Source: Palsa-892 sp035295845 (GTDB lineage: Bacteria > Pseudomonadota > Alphaproteobacteria > Rhizobiales > Xanthobacteraceae). Taken from it: a stretch of DNA of 64,000 bases. A program made the position numbers and the translations under genes. The notes under the pieces were generated by a model. The model was not told the DNA's origin. It searched no databases and was given only the letters and a program-made list of their open reading frames with translations. Shown piece by piece: positions 52,601 to 60,607 of the stretch. Each line of letters starts with the position of its first letter. Within the stretch, counting starts at the first letter, position 1. The stretch covers positions 1-64,000 of the forward strand of contig DATGIF010000032.1 in NCBI GenBank assembly GCA_035295845.1, read 5' to 3'.

Positions 52601-55600
52601 GAAAACCGTTCTGGCGTGCGGCAAGACCGGCTCGACGCGCTGGCGGAACTGGTCGTTGGTAAGCAGCTTGTGGCCGAGCGTCTTCAAGAGACGCCACGCG
52701 TCCGGACGATCAGCGAATTGCTTGATCGACTCGACCGGATCCGAGGCCACTCGCTTCACCGCCTCAGCGCCGCCTTCGATCGCATCGCGGATCGTAAGCG
52801 GTGCCTCGATGCGATCGGCATAGGCTATAGGGATATCACCATTTCGGATCTGGCGATTTTTTTCGATGTTCATCAGCGTTTCGCCGTGGCGCATGATCGC
52901 TGACATCATGTTGTGCACATCGCCCGGAATCTTTCCGGTGACGCGCTCTACGATCCGGCGAACATAGTCGACGACCGCGTCCCACATGGAGCTGGAACGC
53001 CGATGATCCAGCGACAACTTCTCGGAGAGCTCGCGCGAGGTAGGGATGAGAGAAAGGAAGCGTTGGAAGTCCGGATTGGAAAACGCTTCGGCGATGAACT
53101 CCCTCTCGCTCGTCATCGCGTAGCTGAACTTGTCCCGAGCAAGTGTACGTTTGGCGTCGACGGGGTGATGCAAAAATTCCCCGACCTCGCCCATCATCTG
53201 GCGAACGAGTTCTTTTTGTTGTGGGTGCATCTCGAGCGAATGCACGGTAGCGGCGTGGGTCGCCTCGTGGATCATCGTGTGCGCAAGCTGGCGCTTGTTG
53301 GCGAATTGGTCTTCGCGAACGTAAACGATCGTCTTCCGAGTTTCGGGGTCGTACGTGTAGAGGCCCAGATCCTTCGGTCCGCGCCACTTGGACATATCGT
53401 CTTTAGAGATGACCTGGACTTCGTTGTCCCCCACCAGATTTCGCAGGCGGCGAGCGATAAACGGCTGGATCGCACCCGGCACGTCAGCCAGATGCTTCAG
53501 GTCCAGATTTTTTAGGATTTCACCGGTGGTAGTCGTACGGATCGGCTGGGGAGGCTGCTTCCGCTCGGCTTCCTCGTCGAGCAATCGTCCGACGTCTTCC
53601 GCGGTTGAAGCGCGCGGCGCCGACTCGGAGACAGGGTTTTTCGTGTCGCCTTCCCGAAGCCAGTTCTTGAAGTCGCCGACGGACATCTCCGTCACGGCGC
53701 CCATGCGCGCGGCGCCTTTACCGTCGGAGAATCCACGCTTGTAGGCGCTCTCGGCTTCTTCTTGCGTCCGATAGCCGAGCATTGCCTTGTGCTCGTCAAA
53801 GCGGCCGGTTCGGTGATCCATCTGATCCACAACGTAAACGCGATCGCTGTCCGGGTGGCGGCCGACATACACATCAACCTGATCGCCGTCCGCTCCCTCG
53901 GTGCGCTTCACATAACCGTAGTGATCGGGGACTTTCGTCTCCCATTCTTTCCCGGGCGCGCCGCCGCGGCGCACAGAGCCGCGCGGGTTCTCGATCGAGA
54001 TCTTGAGACCCTGCACGTTGATGTGGCCCTTAGCGTAGTTGCCGGCCTCCTTCTGCGCAGGTGTCGGGTTCGTCTCTACCTCGCGCATCGCGTCCGCAAT
54101 CGGCTCGGGACGCGGGGGGCGCTTCATGTTCTTCTCGAGCGACTCGATGGCGGCCTTCTTCTGCTCCTCAGTGAGCTGGATCCGGCGCCACGGGCGGTCT
54201 TTCTCTTCCGCCTCTTTCGCCTCGGCCTGGGCGCGAGCTTTCTTCTTGATCTCCTCGATCTTGGTGCGCGCCGACGCTTTCTCGGGGGTCTCGGGGGCGC
54301 GAGGCTTCGGGGCCGGACGGGGCGCTTCGGGCGCAACCCGACCCTCTTCCTCTTCGCGCCGGATGATCGCGTCTTCAGGCGACTCGGCGACGAGGCCGGC
54401 CGAGGGCGCTGCATTCTCCACTTCGCCCTGGTCGCGGCGCATGGCGAGGTCGCCCTCAGCCTTGCGCTCATTACGCATCACGCTGAAGTCGCCAGCTTTT
54501 GCAGCCTTCTCGCGGGCGAGGAACGTACCGATATGCTCGGCGGCGCGCTTCCCGACGAAGCTCTTCTGGTCCATGCGCTTGGCGAGATTCTTGACCTCGC
54601 GCAGCCACACGATGTGGTCGGGCGTATTGGCGTATCCGACCTTTGTCGGCACCTGGATCCCGAGCTTATCGGCCTCGTCGGAGATCGCCTTCAGGCGATC
54701 GCGCAGCTCGCCACGCTGCGCTGGCGTCGTGGGCATGACGTGCTCGTCGGGCACGCTCCGGACGAATAGCGCCTCGGCCGCCGCGGCTGACTTGGCGCGC
54801 GCCTCCTGATCAGTCTTCGACCGGTTCTTGCCTTTGGGCTCTTTCGGTTGCGCCTCTTTGACATTGGCGGCGATCCTCTGGTTGGTCGCGCGCACATTCT
54901 GCGCGGTGTCCTGATCCAGGGCCGGCAGGACGCGGGGAGCCTGCGGCGTCTCCACATCCTTGGGCGGTGCGACGTCTTCGGGCCTGACTTCGGGAGCGGG
55001 CGGCGCGGCGGGGCGGGGCGCGGCGGTTACCTCCTGGGTAACGTCCGGCTGCTCCGGAGGACCGGCGGGAGGCTGCACGTCGTCGCGGCGCTCAACAAGG
55101 TCTGGGTTTACGTCGGGATTTACGTCTTGGTTCGCGAGACGTTCGGTCTTACCGAGCGCGAGCTCCTGCTCCGACGTCGGACCCACGACATCCACGACCT
55201 CGGCGCCCTTGTTCTGGCGCGTGCGCGCGAGCACGTCCTCGAGTGTCGCCGAGCGGATCTTCTCTTCGTCGCTGGCGCTGGGCTTCGGATAACGAACGTC
55301 AGGGCGCTTGGCGTCGGGGGGCGGCGGCTGATTTCCTGTGCCGGTCCCCTTCTGCACCTGTGACGTTCCGACCTTCTCGTCGGTAACGCCGCGATCCTCG
55401 GCGGCGGGGCTCGTGGTCTCGGTTTCAGTCTCAACCTTCGGCTTGGGTTCGGTCTTTACCCCTTTGCCCTTGATCACGGCGCCGGCAGCGCCACCCGTGA
55501 TGGCGCCCAGATACGTGGGCTCGAGCACCGCTTCGACGAGTTTGTCGGTATCGAAATTCTGCTGGAGGCCCTCTTGGATTGCGGCCTGTTGGCGGCTCGC

Positions 55601-56392
55601 TTCCTCGACTCCGGTTTGGGTGCCCATGCCGGCACCAGCTTCTCCCGCGCCGATGGCAGCCCGGCCCAGGGCTCCGCGTTCGCCGGCGCCGATTACGGCG
55701 GTAGCGCCCTTGGCGCCGCGCACGATGGCGGCAGAGGGTCCAAGGGCTGCGGCGACTGAGCCAACAGCGAAGTTGAGCGCCGGCTTGGCGTCGGTGACGA
55801 GACGGCTCTTGAGTTGCTGTCGCGCGTCCTCTTCGCTGACGTTCGAGTCGCGGAGGGTGTTGTAATAATCGCTCTTGGCGCGGAGCTGATCGTCCGGAAG
55901 CTGGTCGACCATCTTGTAGACATTGTCGACAAGCTGCGCGACGTTCAGGGCGCCACCAACGCCGGCGGTGGCGATCGTCGCGGCAGTGGCGTCGGCGATC
56001 AGGCCGCCGGGAACGATCATCGCGGCGGCAGCCGGCGACATTTTTGTCGCTTTGAGCGCCGTCGAGCTGAGCGGATGGTTCCAGAATTCGGGGCTGGTGA
56101 TCGACGCCTCCAGGCGCTGGCGCGCCACCGGCGTCATGGACTGCGAAGTGTCTTCTGCCTGGTCACCGAGATTGCGGCGGATAACGCCGCCCATCTCCTT
56201 TACGAGGCGGCCCTCTGGCGTTTCGTCGCTGGCGTATTCCTGAATACCGGCGCCAATCGACGCTCCGAGCTCCTCGGCTCCGGACTTTAAGGCTTTACCG
56301 TAATCTCCCCACGTCGGGCTGCTATTGTCTGGGGCAGGCGCTTCGGAACTGTCGTTGTATAGACCGCTCCACCAAGGATCACCCTCGGCCAT
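49610..56392 (-). CDS. Giant phage polyvalent protein with pyrophosphatase-like and zincin-like domains
   Basis: A 2260-residue protein, largest in the window, starting behind AAGGTGAG. Order: N-terminal region with hydrophobic Ala/Gly-rich stretches (120-150, 203-255, 295-310); long Pro/charged linker (310-780); inorganic-pyrophosphatase-like domain (about 785-915) with Asp835-Gly-Asp837-Gln-Val-Asp840, the pyrophosphatase signature with Gln in place of Pro/Glu; zincin-like domain with His1042-Glu-Ala-Thr-His1046 and a Glu-Arg-Glu-Phe-Ile-Ala-Glu-Ala segment (1096-1103) as third ligand; helical region (1200-1900); hydrophobic C-terminal part (1940-2020) that resembles large-polyvalent-protein-associated domains. 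Such proteins travel in the virion and enter the host with the DNA. It holds the place of the ejection-pore proteins of T7-like phages. Confidence 0.85.
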   Translation of the reverse strand: MAEGDPWWSGLYNDSSEAPAPDNSSPTWGDYGKALKSGAEELGASIGAGIQEYASDETPEGRLVKEMGGVIRRNLGDQAEDTSQSMTPVARQRLEASITSPEFWNHPLSSTALKATKMSPAAAAMIVPGGLIADATAATIATAGVGGALNVAQLVDNVYKMVDQLPDDQLRAKSDYYNTLRDSNVSEEDARQQLKSRLVTDAKPALNFAVGSVAAALGPSAAIVRGAKGATAVIGAGERGALGRAAIGAGEAGAGMGTQTGVEEASRQQAAIQEGLQQNFDTDKLVEAVLEPTYLGAITGGAAGAVIKGKGVKTEPKPKVETETETTSPAAEDRGVTDEKVGTSQVQKGTGTGNQPPPPDAKRPDVRYPKPSASDEEKIRSATLEDVLARTRQNKGAEVVDVVGPTSEQELALGKTERLANQDVNPDVNPDLVERRDDVQPPAGPPEQPDVTQEVTAAPRPAAPPAPEVRPEDVAPPKDVETPQAPRVLPALDQDTAQNVRATNQRIAANVKEAQPKEPKGKNRSKTDQEARAKSAAAAEALFVRSVPDEHVMPTTPAQRGELRDRLKAISDEADKLGIQVPTKVGYANTPDHIVWLREVKNLAKRMDQKSFVGKRAAEHIGTFLAREKAAKAGDFSVMRNERKAEGDLAMRRDQGEVENAAPSAGLVAESPEDAIIRREEEEGRVAPEAPRPAPKPRAPETPEKASARTKIEEIKKKARAQAEAKEAEEKDRPWRRIQLTEEQKKAAIESLEKNMKRPPRPEPIADAMREVETNPTPAQKEAGNYAKGHINVQGLKISIENPRGSVRRGGAPGKEWETKVPDHYGYVKRTEGADGDQVDVYVGRHPDSDRVYVVDQMDHRTGRFDEHKAMLGYRTQEEAESAYKRGFSDGKGAARMGAVTEMSVGDFKNWLREGDTKNPVSESAPRASTAEDVGRLLDEEAERKQPPQPIRTTTTGEILKNLDLKHLADVPGAIQPFIARRLRNLVGDNEVQVISKDDMSKWRGPKDLGLYTYDPETRKTIVYVREDQFANKRQLAHTMIHEATHAATVHSLEMHPQQKELVRQMMGEVGEFLHHPVDAKRTLARDKFSYAMTSEREFIAEAFSNPDFQRFLSLIPTSRELSEKLSLDHRRSSSMWDAVVDYVRRIVERVTGKIPGDVHNMMSAIMRHGETLMNIEKNRQIRNGDIPIAYADRIEAPLTIRDAIEGGAEAVKRVASDPVESIKQFADRPDAWRLLKTLGHKLLTNDQFRQRVEPVLPHARTVFDLVEKQGVYANKLKQEGNRLIADLMGLEKKLPGAFDKWSDLVNRQTAFGVDASSPLGISRNEYLALSKTNQQRMASGKYSPEDAPMAHWEAQAAHPGLAKEFNDLATQHPEFREAQERLFRFFEEAQADMTRGHIDQYLRAAGVDESTRVTESKRLLNANPTKELIEELENKYGDVVAKQILDAKKLSGKEGVYAPLVRHGDYVVSGKYKVAEPTNAVNKVDENTWEFRTRKEAYNFAQKTGLHYNVDTVYYDPNTGERTTKMGGLSQTGSAEQRYEVNVQRKHVEFSESLKDAQARQKELHESGVLEREPYVEEKQDYIGRDAEIGAGALHTIMKKLEQTDEYRRATNVQKQEMRKALEEAALVTQAGNRVQSRRLPRRRVEGASDDLTRNMAIYNDSQSNYRAKVEFRPKVEEAIRDMQKYVEDNRYSKEGALDPNALSRSEAANEVIARARALDPNEYSGTYTDWTRRLSTWSYIDRMARPSHLLLHQTHLPMITAPFISGRHGLAATYGVMLRTWKTAVRFYQAGGNDFVKSIADGLHEGTDYDKLVKESFKGEKDSGRLNKMFDTLAEIGLIHPQAGLEVHKYAPSRQLKGAVGVMDKTIAKLDTVFRHATNATEAINRYVGAAMAYRLEYAKLRKTMSEQKAHDGAVEYARQTLANTQGFYSSTNAAPLFKNKWLRPFLQFRQFPQMMYHLLISTAEKAFSGDDVRTRVQAAASLATVLGTHTFMTGLLGGLPLEVGKIAGLVGKGLGITQNDWNDFERWQYEQAVKNLGKEGAEYIMHGAGRLLGVDVHHRLGLNSLFTFGMPEKLTGENVWAFLAKTAAGAPGGLVEDAIKGFQKMMQGNIADGAAQAFPLQVVRDVKRALEGGKQSGYEYKSPGEVAARFLGFTPSGEAEYYERKSEAYNLKQKYTDEKNALTKRWSDAKPDEKAQVWAAVQKWNADKPKDAQLTMADLQKSAHRREKNKESSNRIYDINLDKRTKFIQDRAEAIYR
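51490..51509. repeat. GGTTACC / GGTAACC inverted repeat, copy A (inside polyvalent gene)
   Basis: Perfect 7-bp arms with a 6-base spacer (TGCCTG). One of three copies of the GTTACC-n5/6-GGTAAC element in the phage operon. Confidence 0.8.
55026..55042. repeat. GTTACC / GGTAAC inverted repeat, copy B (inside polyvalent gene)
   Basis: 6-bp arms with a 5-base spacer (TCCTG). On the coding strand the spacer and right arm read AGGAGGTAAC, a perfect internal Shine-Dalgarno sequence. Confidence 0.8.
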
Positions 56393-56404
56393 TACTCACC
56401 TTTC

Positions 56405-58372
56405 TTAGGGACCAATCTCTTCCAGAGCTCCGCGCCGCTTCGCATCGGCAAACTGATCTTCCTGGCCTTGGGCATCCCACTGCTGCTTCTTGCTTTGGAT
56501 GTACCGGGCGGCCGGACTGTCTTTTCGAACTTTGATGAGGCCGCCCATGTACGAATCGCTGTTGTCGTCGTTCGGCGCCTCCGGACCCTTGTTCGTCGGG
56601 ATGGCCGCCGTCGGCTTATCGGTTTTCGGCTGAAGCGCTTTGATGCGCGAGTTGCGCATCGTCATGATCTGGTCGAACTGATCCTTCGGCACGAAGACGC
56701 GCGCGCCGTCTTTGAACTGCACGAGGGCGCCGTCTTGGCCGGGCTTCACCTGGAAGTCGGGCTGGTCCGGGCTTTTCGGATTCGGCAGCATCAAGCGCAT
56801 CGACGCGTCAACGGCCTGGCTCGCGTTCATATTCTTGTTCCGCGGATCGGCCATGATCTGGAACGCCGAGTTCTTGATCGCGGTCTTGTCGCGGCCGGGG
56901 ATCTTGGGCGGCGTGCCGCCTTCCGGCGCGAGGTTGTTCACCGCATCGTCGAACGCATTACTCACCTGCGTGTCGATGCGGCCGCGGTCCGTGTAATTCA
57001 CGTTTCCGCTATCCTGACCCTTCTTGTTGGAAGTGCCGGCGCGATTTCCCGCAGCGTCGAGAATGAATTTCTCGAAGCCATCGCGCGCGACGCCCATCGC
57101 TTGAGCGGCCATCTCTTCGGGCGTCGCGACACCCTTCTTGATCAGCTTTCCGTTTTCGTCGGTGTACTGGTAAGCGAACTTGTCGCCGTCGACTACGACC
57201 TTCAGGTCTCGGCCGTCCGGGATATTCGCGTAGGCCATCATGGCGGCCTTTGCCGCCTGATCGAGGTCGCCGTTCTGCGCGGCAACGGCGCCGTATGCGG
57301 CATATCGCTGCGCGGACACCTTATAGTACTGGAGGATCTCGGCGGAGACCTTCTGTGCCTTCTGCGGGTCCCCCTTCTCCATGTAGTACTGCCACACGCC
57401 GCCGAGCGCGGCCATGTTGCGTTGTCCCTCGCTCATCTTCTTGTCGGGGTCGATATTGTTCTTGATCGCCTCCAGCTCCTTCGGAGAGACGGCGTTCAAC
57501 TGCGATTCGGCGGCGCGAGAGCGGCTGCGGCTGCGCGTGGGGACCGCTTCCTGCTGATCGTTCAGGCCATACAACAGGCCATCCTTGGTCGCATCGTGGG
57601 CAGCCTGGATGCTGAAGCCGCGCGCGCGAGCGGGCTGCGCGTCATCGGGAATATCCGGCTGGTCGCCAGCTTTCGTATCGTCGGGTGGCGCCTGTTGGCC
57701 GCTATCGGCCGCGGGGATCGCGCCCTTCGGCAGCTCAGGCTCGTCGGTATCGCTATCGTCCTCTCCGCCGGTCGGCAGGGCAACCTGTTGGGTCTGATCG
57801 TCGTCGGGCTCGATGTCACCGCCCGTGGCGGCATACTCGACGTCGCCGCCATCGTCCTCGAGGTCGTTGTTCTGTTCGGCCACCTCGATGTTGTTGGCGT
57901 CGCTATCAGGAATGGCGCTCTGCTGGGATAGCGTATCGGTGCCGGAATCGTTCTGGTCTCCAACCGCGTACTCGACCGGCTTTGCCTCATCCGGTAGATC
58001 GGGCTGATCGCCTCCAGCCTGCTGCTGTCCGGTCGGATCAATCGTCGGGATCGCGCTCTGCGGTCCGATGGAATTCTTGGCTTTCTGAGACGCACCGCCG
58101 ACGAGATCGGGGTTCACATTGTCGGTGCTCGGAGGCTGTTGCCCCTTCTTGCCGTTTTGCTGGTCGATCTTCCCCTGCAAGAACTTATTGCGGAGCTGAC
58201 GATATTTCGAGAGTTCCGAGTTGCCACCGCCGCCACCCTCGAGCGCGCCGGCGCGAGCGTTGAAATATCGCGCGCGGGCGCGCTTGTATTCGCGGTCGTC
58301 GCGAGCGCCGATAATCTTCTGTCCGGCCTGCATGGCCGAGATGAAATCCTTAATCTCTTTCGCGAAGGACAT
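56405..58372 (-). CDS. Phage internal-virion-type protein with acidic repeat region (655 residues)
   Basis: Lies between the 432-residue gene and the polyvalent gene. A basic helical N terminus (1-75) is followed by a very acidic, disordered region (about 80-250) with repeated units: Gln-Ser-Ala-Ile-Pro at 105-109 and 151-155, Gly-Asp-Gln-Pro-Asp-Leu/Ile-Pro at 121-127 and 236-242, Val-Glu-Tyr-Ala at 133-136 and 178-181. The C-terminal part is Lys/Asp-rich and mostly helical. No enzyme motif. Order and size suggest an ejected internal virion protein. Its ribosome binding site lies in hairpin copy C. Confidence 0.7.
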   Translation of the reverse strand: MSFAKEIKDFISAMQAGQKIIGARDDREYKRARARYFNARAGALEGGGGGNSELSKYRQLRNKFLQGKIDQQNGKKGQQPPSTDNVNPDLVGGASQKAKNSIGPQSAIPTIDPTGQQQAGGDQPDLPDEAKPVEYAVGDQNDSGTDTLSQQSAIPDSDANNIEVAEQNNDLEDDGGDVEYAATGGDIEPDDDQTQQVALPTGGEDDSDTDEPELPKGAIPAADSGQQAPPDDTKAGDQPDIPDDAQPARARGFSIQAAHDATKDGLLYGLNDQQEAVPTRSRSRSRAAESQLNAVSPKELEAIKNNIDPDKKMSEGQRNMAALGGVWQYYMEKGDPQKAQKVSAEILQYYKVSAQRYAAYGAVAAQNGDLDQAAKAAMMAYANIPDGRDLKVVVDGDKFAYQYTDENGKLIKKGVATPEEMAAQAMGVARDGFEKFILDAAGNRAGTSNKKGQDSGNVNYTDRGRIDTQVSNAFDDAVNNLAPEGGTPPKIPGRDKTAIKNSAFQIMADPRNKNMNASQAVDASMRLMLPNPKSPDQPDFQVKPGQDGALVQFKDGARVFVPKDQFDQIMTMRNSRIKALQPKTDKPTAAIPTNKGPEAPNDDNSDSYMGGLIKVRKDSPAARYIQSKKQQWDAQGQEDQFADAKRRGALEEIGP

Positions 58373-58374
58373 CG

Positions 58375-58391
58375 GTTACCTCACGGGTAAC
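58375..58391 (-). promoter_or_regulatory. Hairpin overlapping a stop codon and ribosome binding site, copy C
   Basis: GTTACC / GGTAAC arms with a 5-base loop. On the coding strand the element contains the TAA stop of the 432-residue gene and the GAGG ribosome binding site of the 655-residue gene, whose ATG (58372) is 3 bases away. The hairpin should hide the binding site until a ribosome terminating at the TAA opens it: translational coupling. Confidence 0.65.
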
Positions 58392-59674
58392 GCCGCGCGC
58401 GGCGCTTGCTGGGGAGCGGGAGCCGCTCCCGGACGCGGTTGTGGAGCTCCGCCCATCGGGATTGCCGGACCGAATGTCGGTCTCGCCACCGCCTTCTGTT
58501 TGGCGTTGCGCGACTGCGAAATCAGTTTCTGGAAGAACTCTTCACCCTTCCACCGGGCGACGTCTTTCGGCACGACGAACTCGCCGGCAGTGAGGCGGGC
58601 GGCAACGTCGTCAATCGCCTGGCCTCCGGACGGCGAAGCGCCGGCGGGGACGCCGCCGCCTTGGGTCTGGTCGAGTGGAACACCGCCGCCGGCGAAATGC
58701 TGTTGCGCCTCTTCCGGCGAATTGAACACACCGTGATGCTCGCCGGTATGGAAGAAATGGGTCATCGCTTCTTCGTGCGAGAGCTGCTTGCCCTGCTTGT
58801 TGACGCGCGGGATGACGTAGAAGTGGTGATCGCTGAACGGCCGCTTCGGGTCGGGAACCGCACCGCCTTCCTTCGCGAACATGAGGCCGGCGGCGAGGCC
58901 GAGCGCCGAACCGAAGCCGGAAGAAGCCTGCTGCTGCGCGTTGAACGCAGAGAGCTGGTTTTGGTAGCCCATGTTGAGCGTGTTACCCCAAACGCCGAGC
59001 GCATTGTTTCCTAGCGCCATGTATTGCGGCGACGTGCCCATGGTCTGGGCGCCGCTGGCGGTTGTAGCGAGACCGGCATTGACGGCCGACGTGCCTCCGG
59101 TGAGCGCGGTGCCGTACTGGCCGGCGATCTGGCCTGGATATCCGCGGCCGACGTTGATCGCTTCCGAGCGGATGGCGCGGCCGGTAGCATCGACCATCTG
59201 ATCCGACTGATTGCCAGCAGCGGCCGTGGCCGCGGCTTGCTGGGCTCGCGTTGCGATGTCGAGGGCGCCGAAGCGCGTCGCACCGGGGTTGATGCCGAAG
59301 GCTTCTAGATCGCGCTGCGAATTCTGTCGCTGCGTATCGAAGCTCTGCGAGACGGCCGCTTGCGCTCGCCCGCGTTCGAGATCCTTGCGCTGCGGCGTCG
59401 CATAGCTTTGCGCATCCTGAACGAGCTGGTCTTCGAGCGGCTGAAACTCGGTCTGGTATCGCGCTCGGTCTGCCTGCGCCGATTGGTCGTTGAGATCCTG
59501 AGTTTGTAGGAATGAACCGACGACCTGATCGGTAACGTCCTTGTTCTCGGCATATTGCTGCTTGGCCCAGGCGAGCTGGTCTTCGCCCAGTTGGTACGCT
59601 TTGTCAGCAGACGCTTCGGAGGCTTGAGCGATCGGCGTATAGTCAGGCGGCGGCGGAGGACTGCTTTTTCCCAT
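58376..59674 (-). CDS. Phage internal-virion / DNA-ejection-type protein (432 residues)
   Basis: N-terminal Pro-rich start (Ser-Ser-Pro-Pro-Pro-Pro-Pro), then a long helical Ala/Gln-rich region (15-270) like the internal head proteins of podoviruses, a Gly/Ala hydrophobic patch near 258-275, and a His-rich segment (285-330, with several His-His pairs) before a Pro/Gly/Ala tail. Such composition is typical for proteins ejected with phage DNA. The start overlaps the end of the GNAT-like gene by 32 bases. Confidence 0.7.
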   Translation of the reverse strand: MGKSSPPPPPDYTPIAQASEASADKAYQLGEDQLAWAKQQYAENKDVTDQVVGSFLQTQDLNDQSAQADRARYQTEFQPLEDQLVQDAQSYATPQRKDLERGRAQAAVSQSFDTQRQNSQRDLEAFGINPGATRFGALDIATRAQQAAATAAAGNQSDQMVDATGRAIRSEAINVGRGYPGQIAGQYGTALTGGTSAVNAGLATTASGAQTMGTSPQYMALGNNALGVWGNTLNMGYQNQLSAFNAQQQASSGFGSALGLAAGLMFAKEGGAVPDPKRPFSDHHFYVIPRVNKQGKQLSHEEAMTHFFHTGEHHGVFNSPEEAQQHFAGGGVPLDQTQGGGVPAGASPSGGQAIDDVAARLTAGEFVVPKDVARWKGEEFFQKLISQSRNAKQKAVARPTFGPAIPMGGAPQPRPGAAPAPQQAPRAALPVR

Positions 59675-60110
59675 TACTCGATTTCACACTCCACTCGAAC
59701 GCACGCGGTTCGATTTTGAGCCACCGACAGTCGTCGCGCTTCATCGACATGACAACCAGATCGCCGTCGGGAAAAACTTCACCGACCACGGTCTCAATCG
59801 TAAAGCCCAACTTCTTGTTCAATTCAATCACTTTTGGGTTGCTGGAAGGTGTCAAACCGAAAACCTTCTTCACGCCCAGCTTCGCAAACGGATAGTGAAA
59901 GCATACCCAAAGCATGTCGCGCGTGATCCAATGCTTGCTGAACGCAGCCTGGTGCATCTCGATGCTCGCGCCGGTGAAATTGTGGTAGATCACGCCGCCG
60001 CGAAGAACGCCATCAACCGAATACGAGATGGATACATCGGCCGGCCCGATGGGCACGCGCGCGGCGGCGGCGATCTGGGCAGCGTGCTCGGCGTTGTTGA
60101 ACGAGATCAT
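59643..60110 (-). CDS. GNAT-like acetyltransferase-fold protein in the virion block
   Basis: A 155-residue protein with the GNAT layout: beta strands around Ala-Asp-Val-Ser-Ile-Ser-Tyr-Ser, a core with Gly-Val-Lys-Lys-Val-Phe-Gly-Leu (about 85-92) and Asn-Lys-Lys-Leu-Gly-Phe (104-110), the usual end of the acyl-CoA-binding fold. The CoA pyrophosphate loop (Arg/Gln-x-x-Gly-x-Gly/Ala) is not evident, so it may be structural, as in T7 gp13-type virion proteins. Its ATG overlaps the upstream stop by one base (TGATG). Confidence 0.65.
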   Translation of the reverse strand: MISFNNAEHAAQIAAAARVPIGPADVSISYSVDGVLRGGVIYHNFTGASIEMHQAAFSKHWITRDMLWVCFHYPFAKLGVKKVFGLTPSSNPKVIELNKKLGFTIETVVGEVFPDGDLVVMSMKRDDCRWLKIEPRAFEWSVKSSNGKKQSSAAA

Positions 60111-60607
60111 CAGGACACCGGCCGCGAATACTTCACGGCAATGGCTAGGTCGGCGCAGCCGCCCGCAACTGCGGAGACCGTCGCGGTCAGGCGCGAACCG
60201 ACGACACCCGTGTTACCCGCAGTGCGTTGGATCGAGTTCTGGATCGTCGACGCAGAATGCGCGGCTCCGCCGATCGCGTTGCCGTCGATCTTGAAAGTGA
60301 CGGTGCAGGTGCCGACGCGGGTCCGTACTGTCGTCTCCAAAATCGTGAATGGGAACGAGAACTTTTCCCGAAGGACATAGTCCTTGTTCGCCGGCGATTC
60401 GATGAAGCTTCCGAGATCGTTGGCGTCGGCCAGCGCGTCGATCTCTCCTGAGAGATCAATGACGTCCTGCTGCGTTGCGACCTTCGACGCTTCGCCGGCG
60501 CGAGATGTGGTGAGGATCTCCACCGTCTCCTTGATGGCGGCGACAGATGAACGCAGGCTTTCGGGGTCGGGCGTAGGGTTTGGAATGGCGGGATACGTCT
60601 TAGACAT
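60110..60607 (-). CDS. Phage structural-type protein of 165 residues
   Basis: N-terminal Pro-rich start and a short coiled-coil-like segment (20-65), then a beta-rich domain with many Thr, Val and Gly (80-165) as in virion decoration or fibre-attachment proteins. No named family recognised. Coupled to the tail-protein gene (8-base overlap) upstream and the GNAT-like gene downstream. Confidence 0.65.
   Translation of the reverse strand: MSKTYPAIPNPTPDPESLRSSVAAIKETVEILTTSRAGEASKVATQQDVIDLSGEIDALADANDLGSFIESPANKDYVLREKFSFPFTILETTVRTRVGTCTVTFKIDGNAIGGAAHSASTIQNSIQRTAGNTGVVGSRLTATVSAVAGGCADLAIAVKYSRPVS

Noticed and set aside
51482..52903. 473-codon plus-strand frame inside the polyvalent gene
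   Set aside because: Antisense shadow; composition mirrors the minus-strand protein and there is no ribosome binding site.
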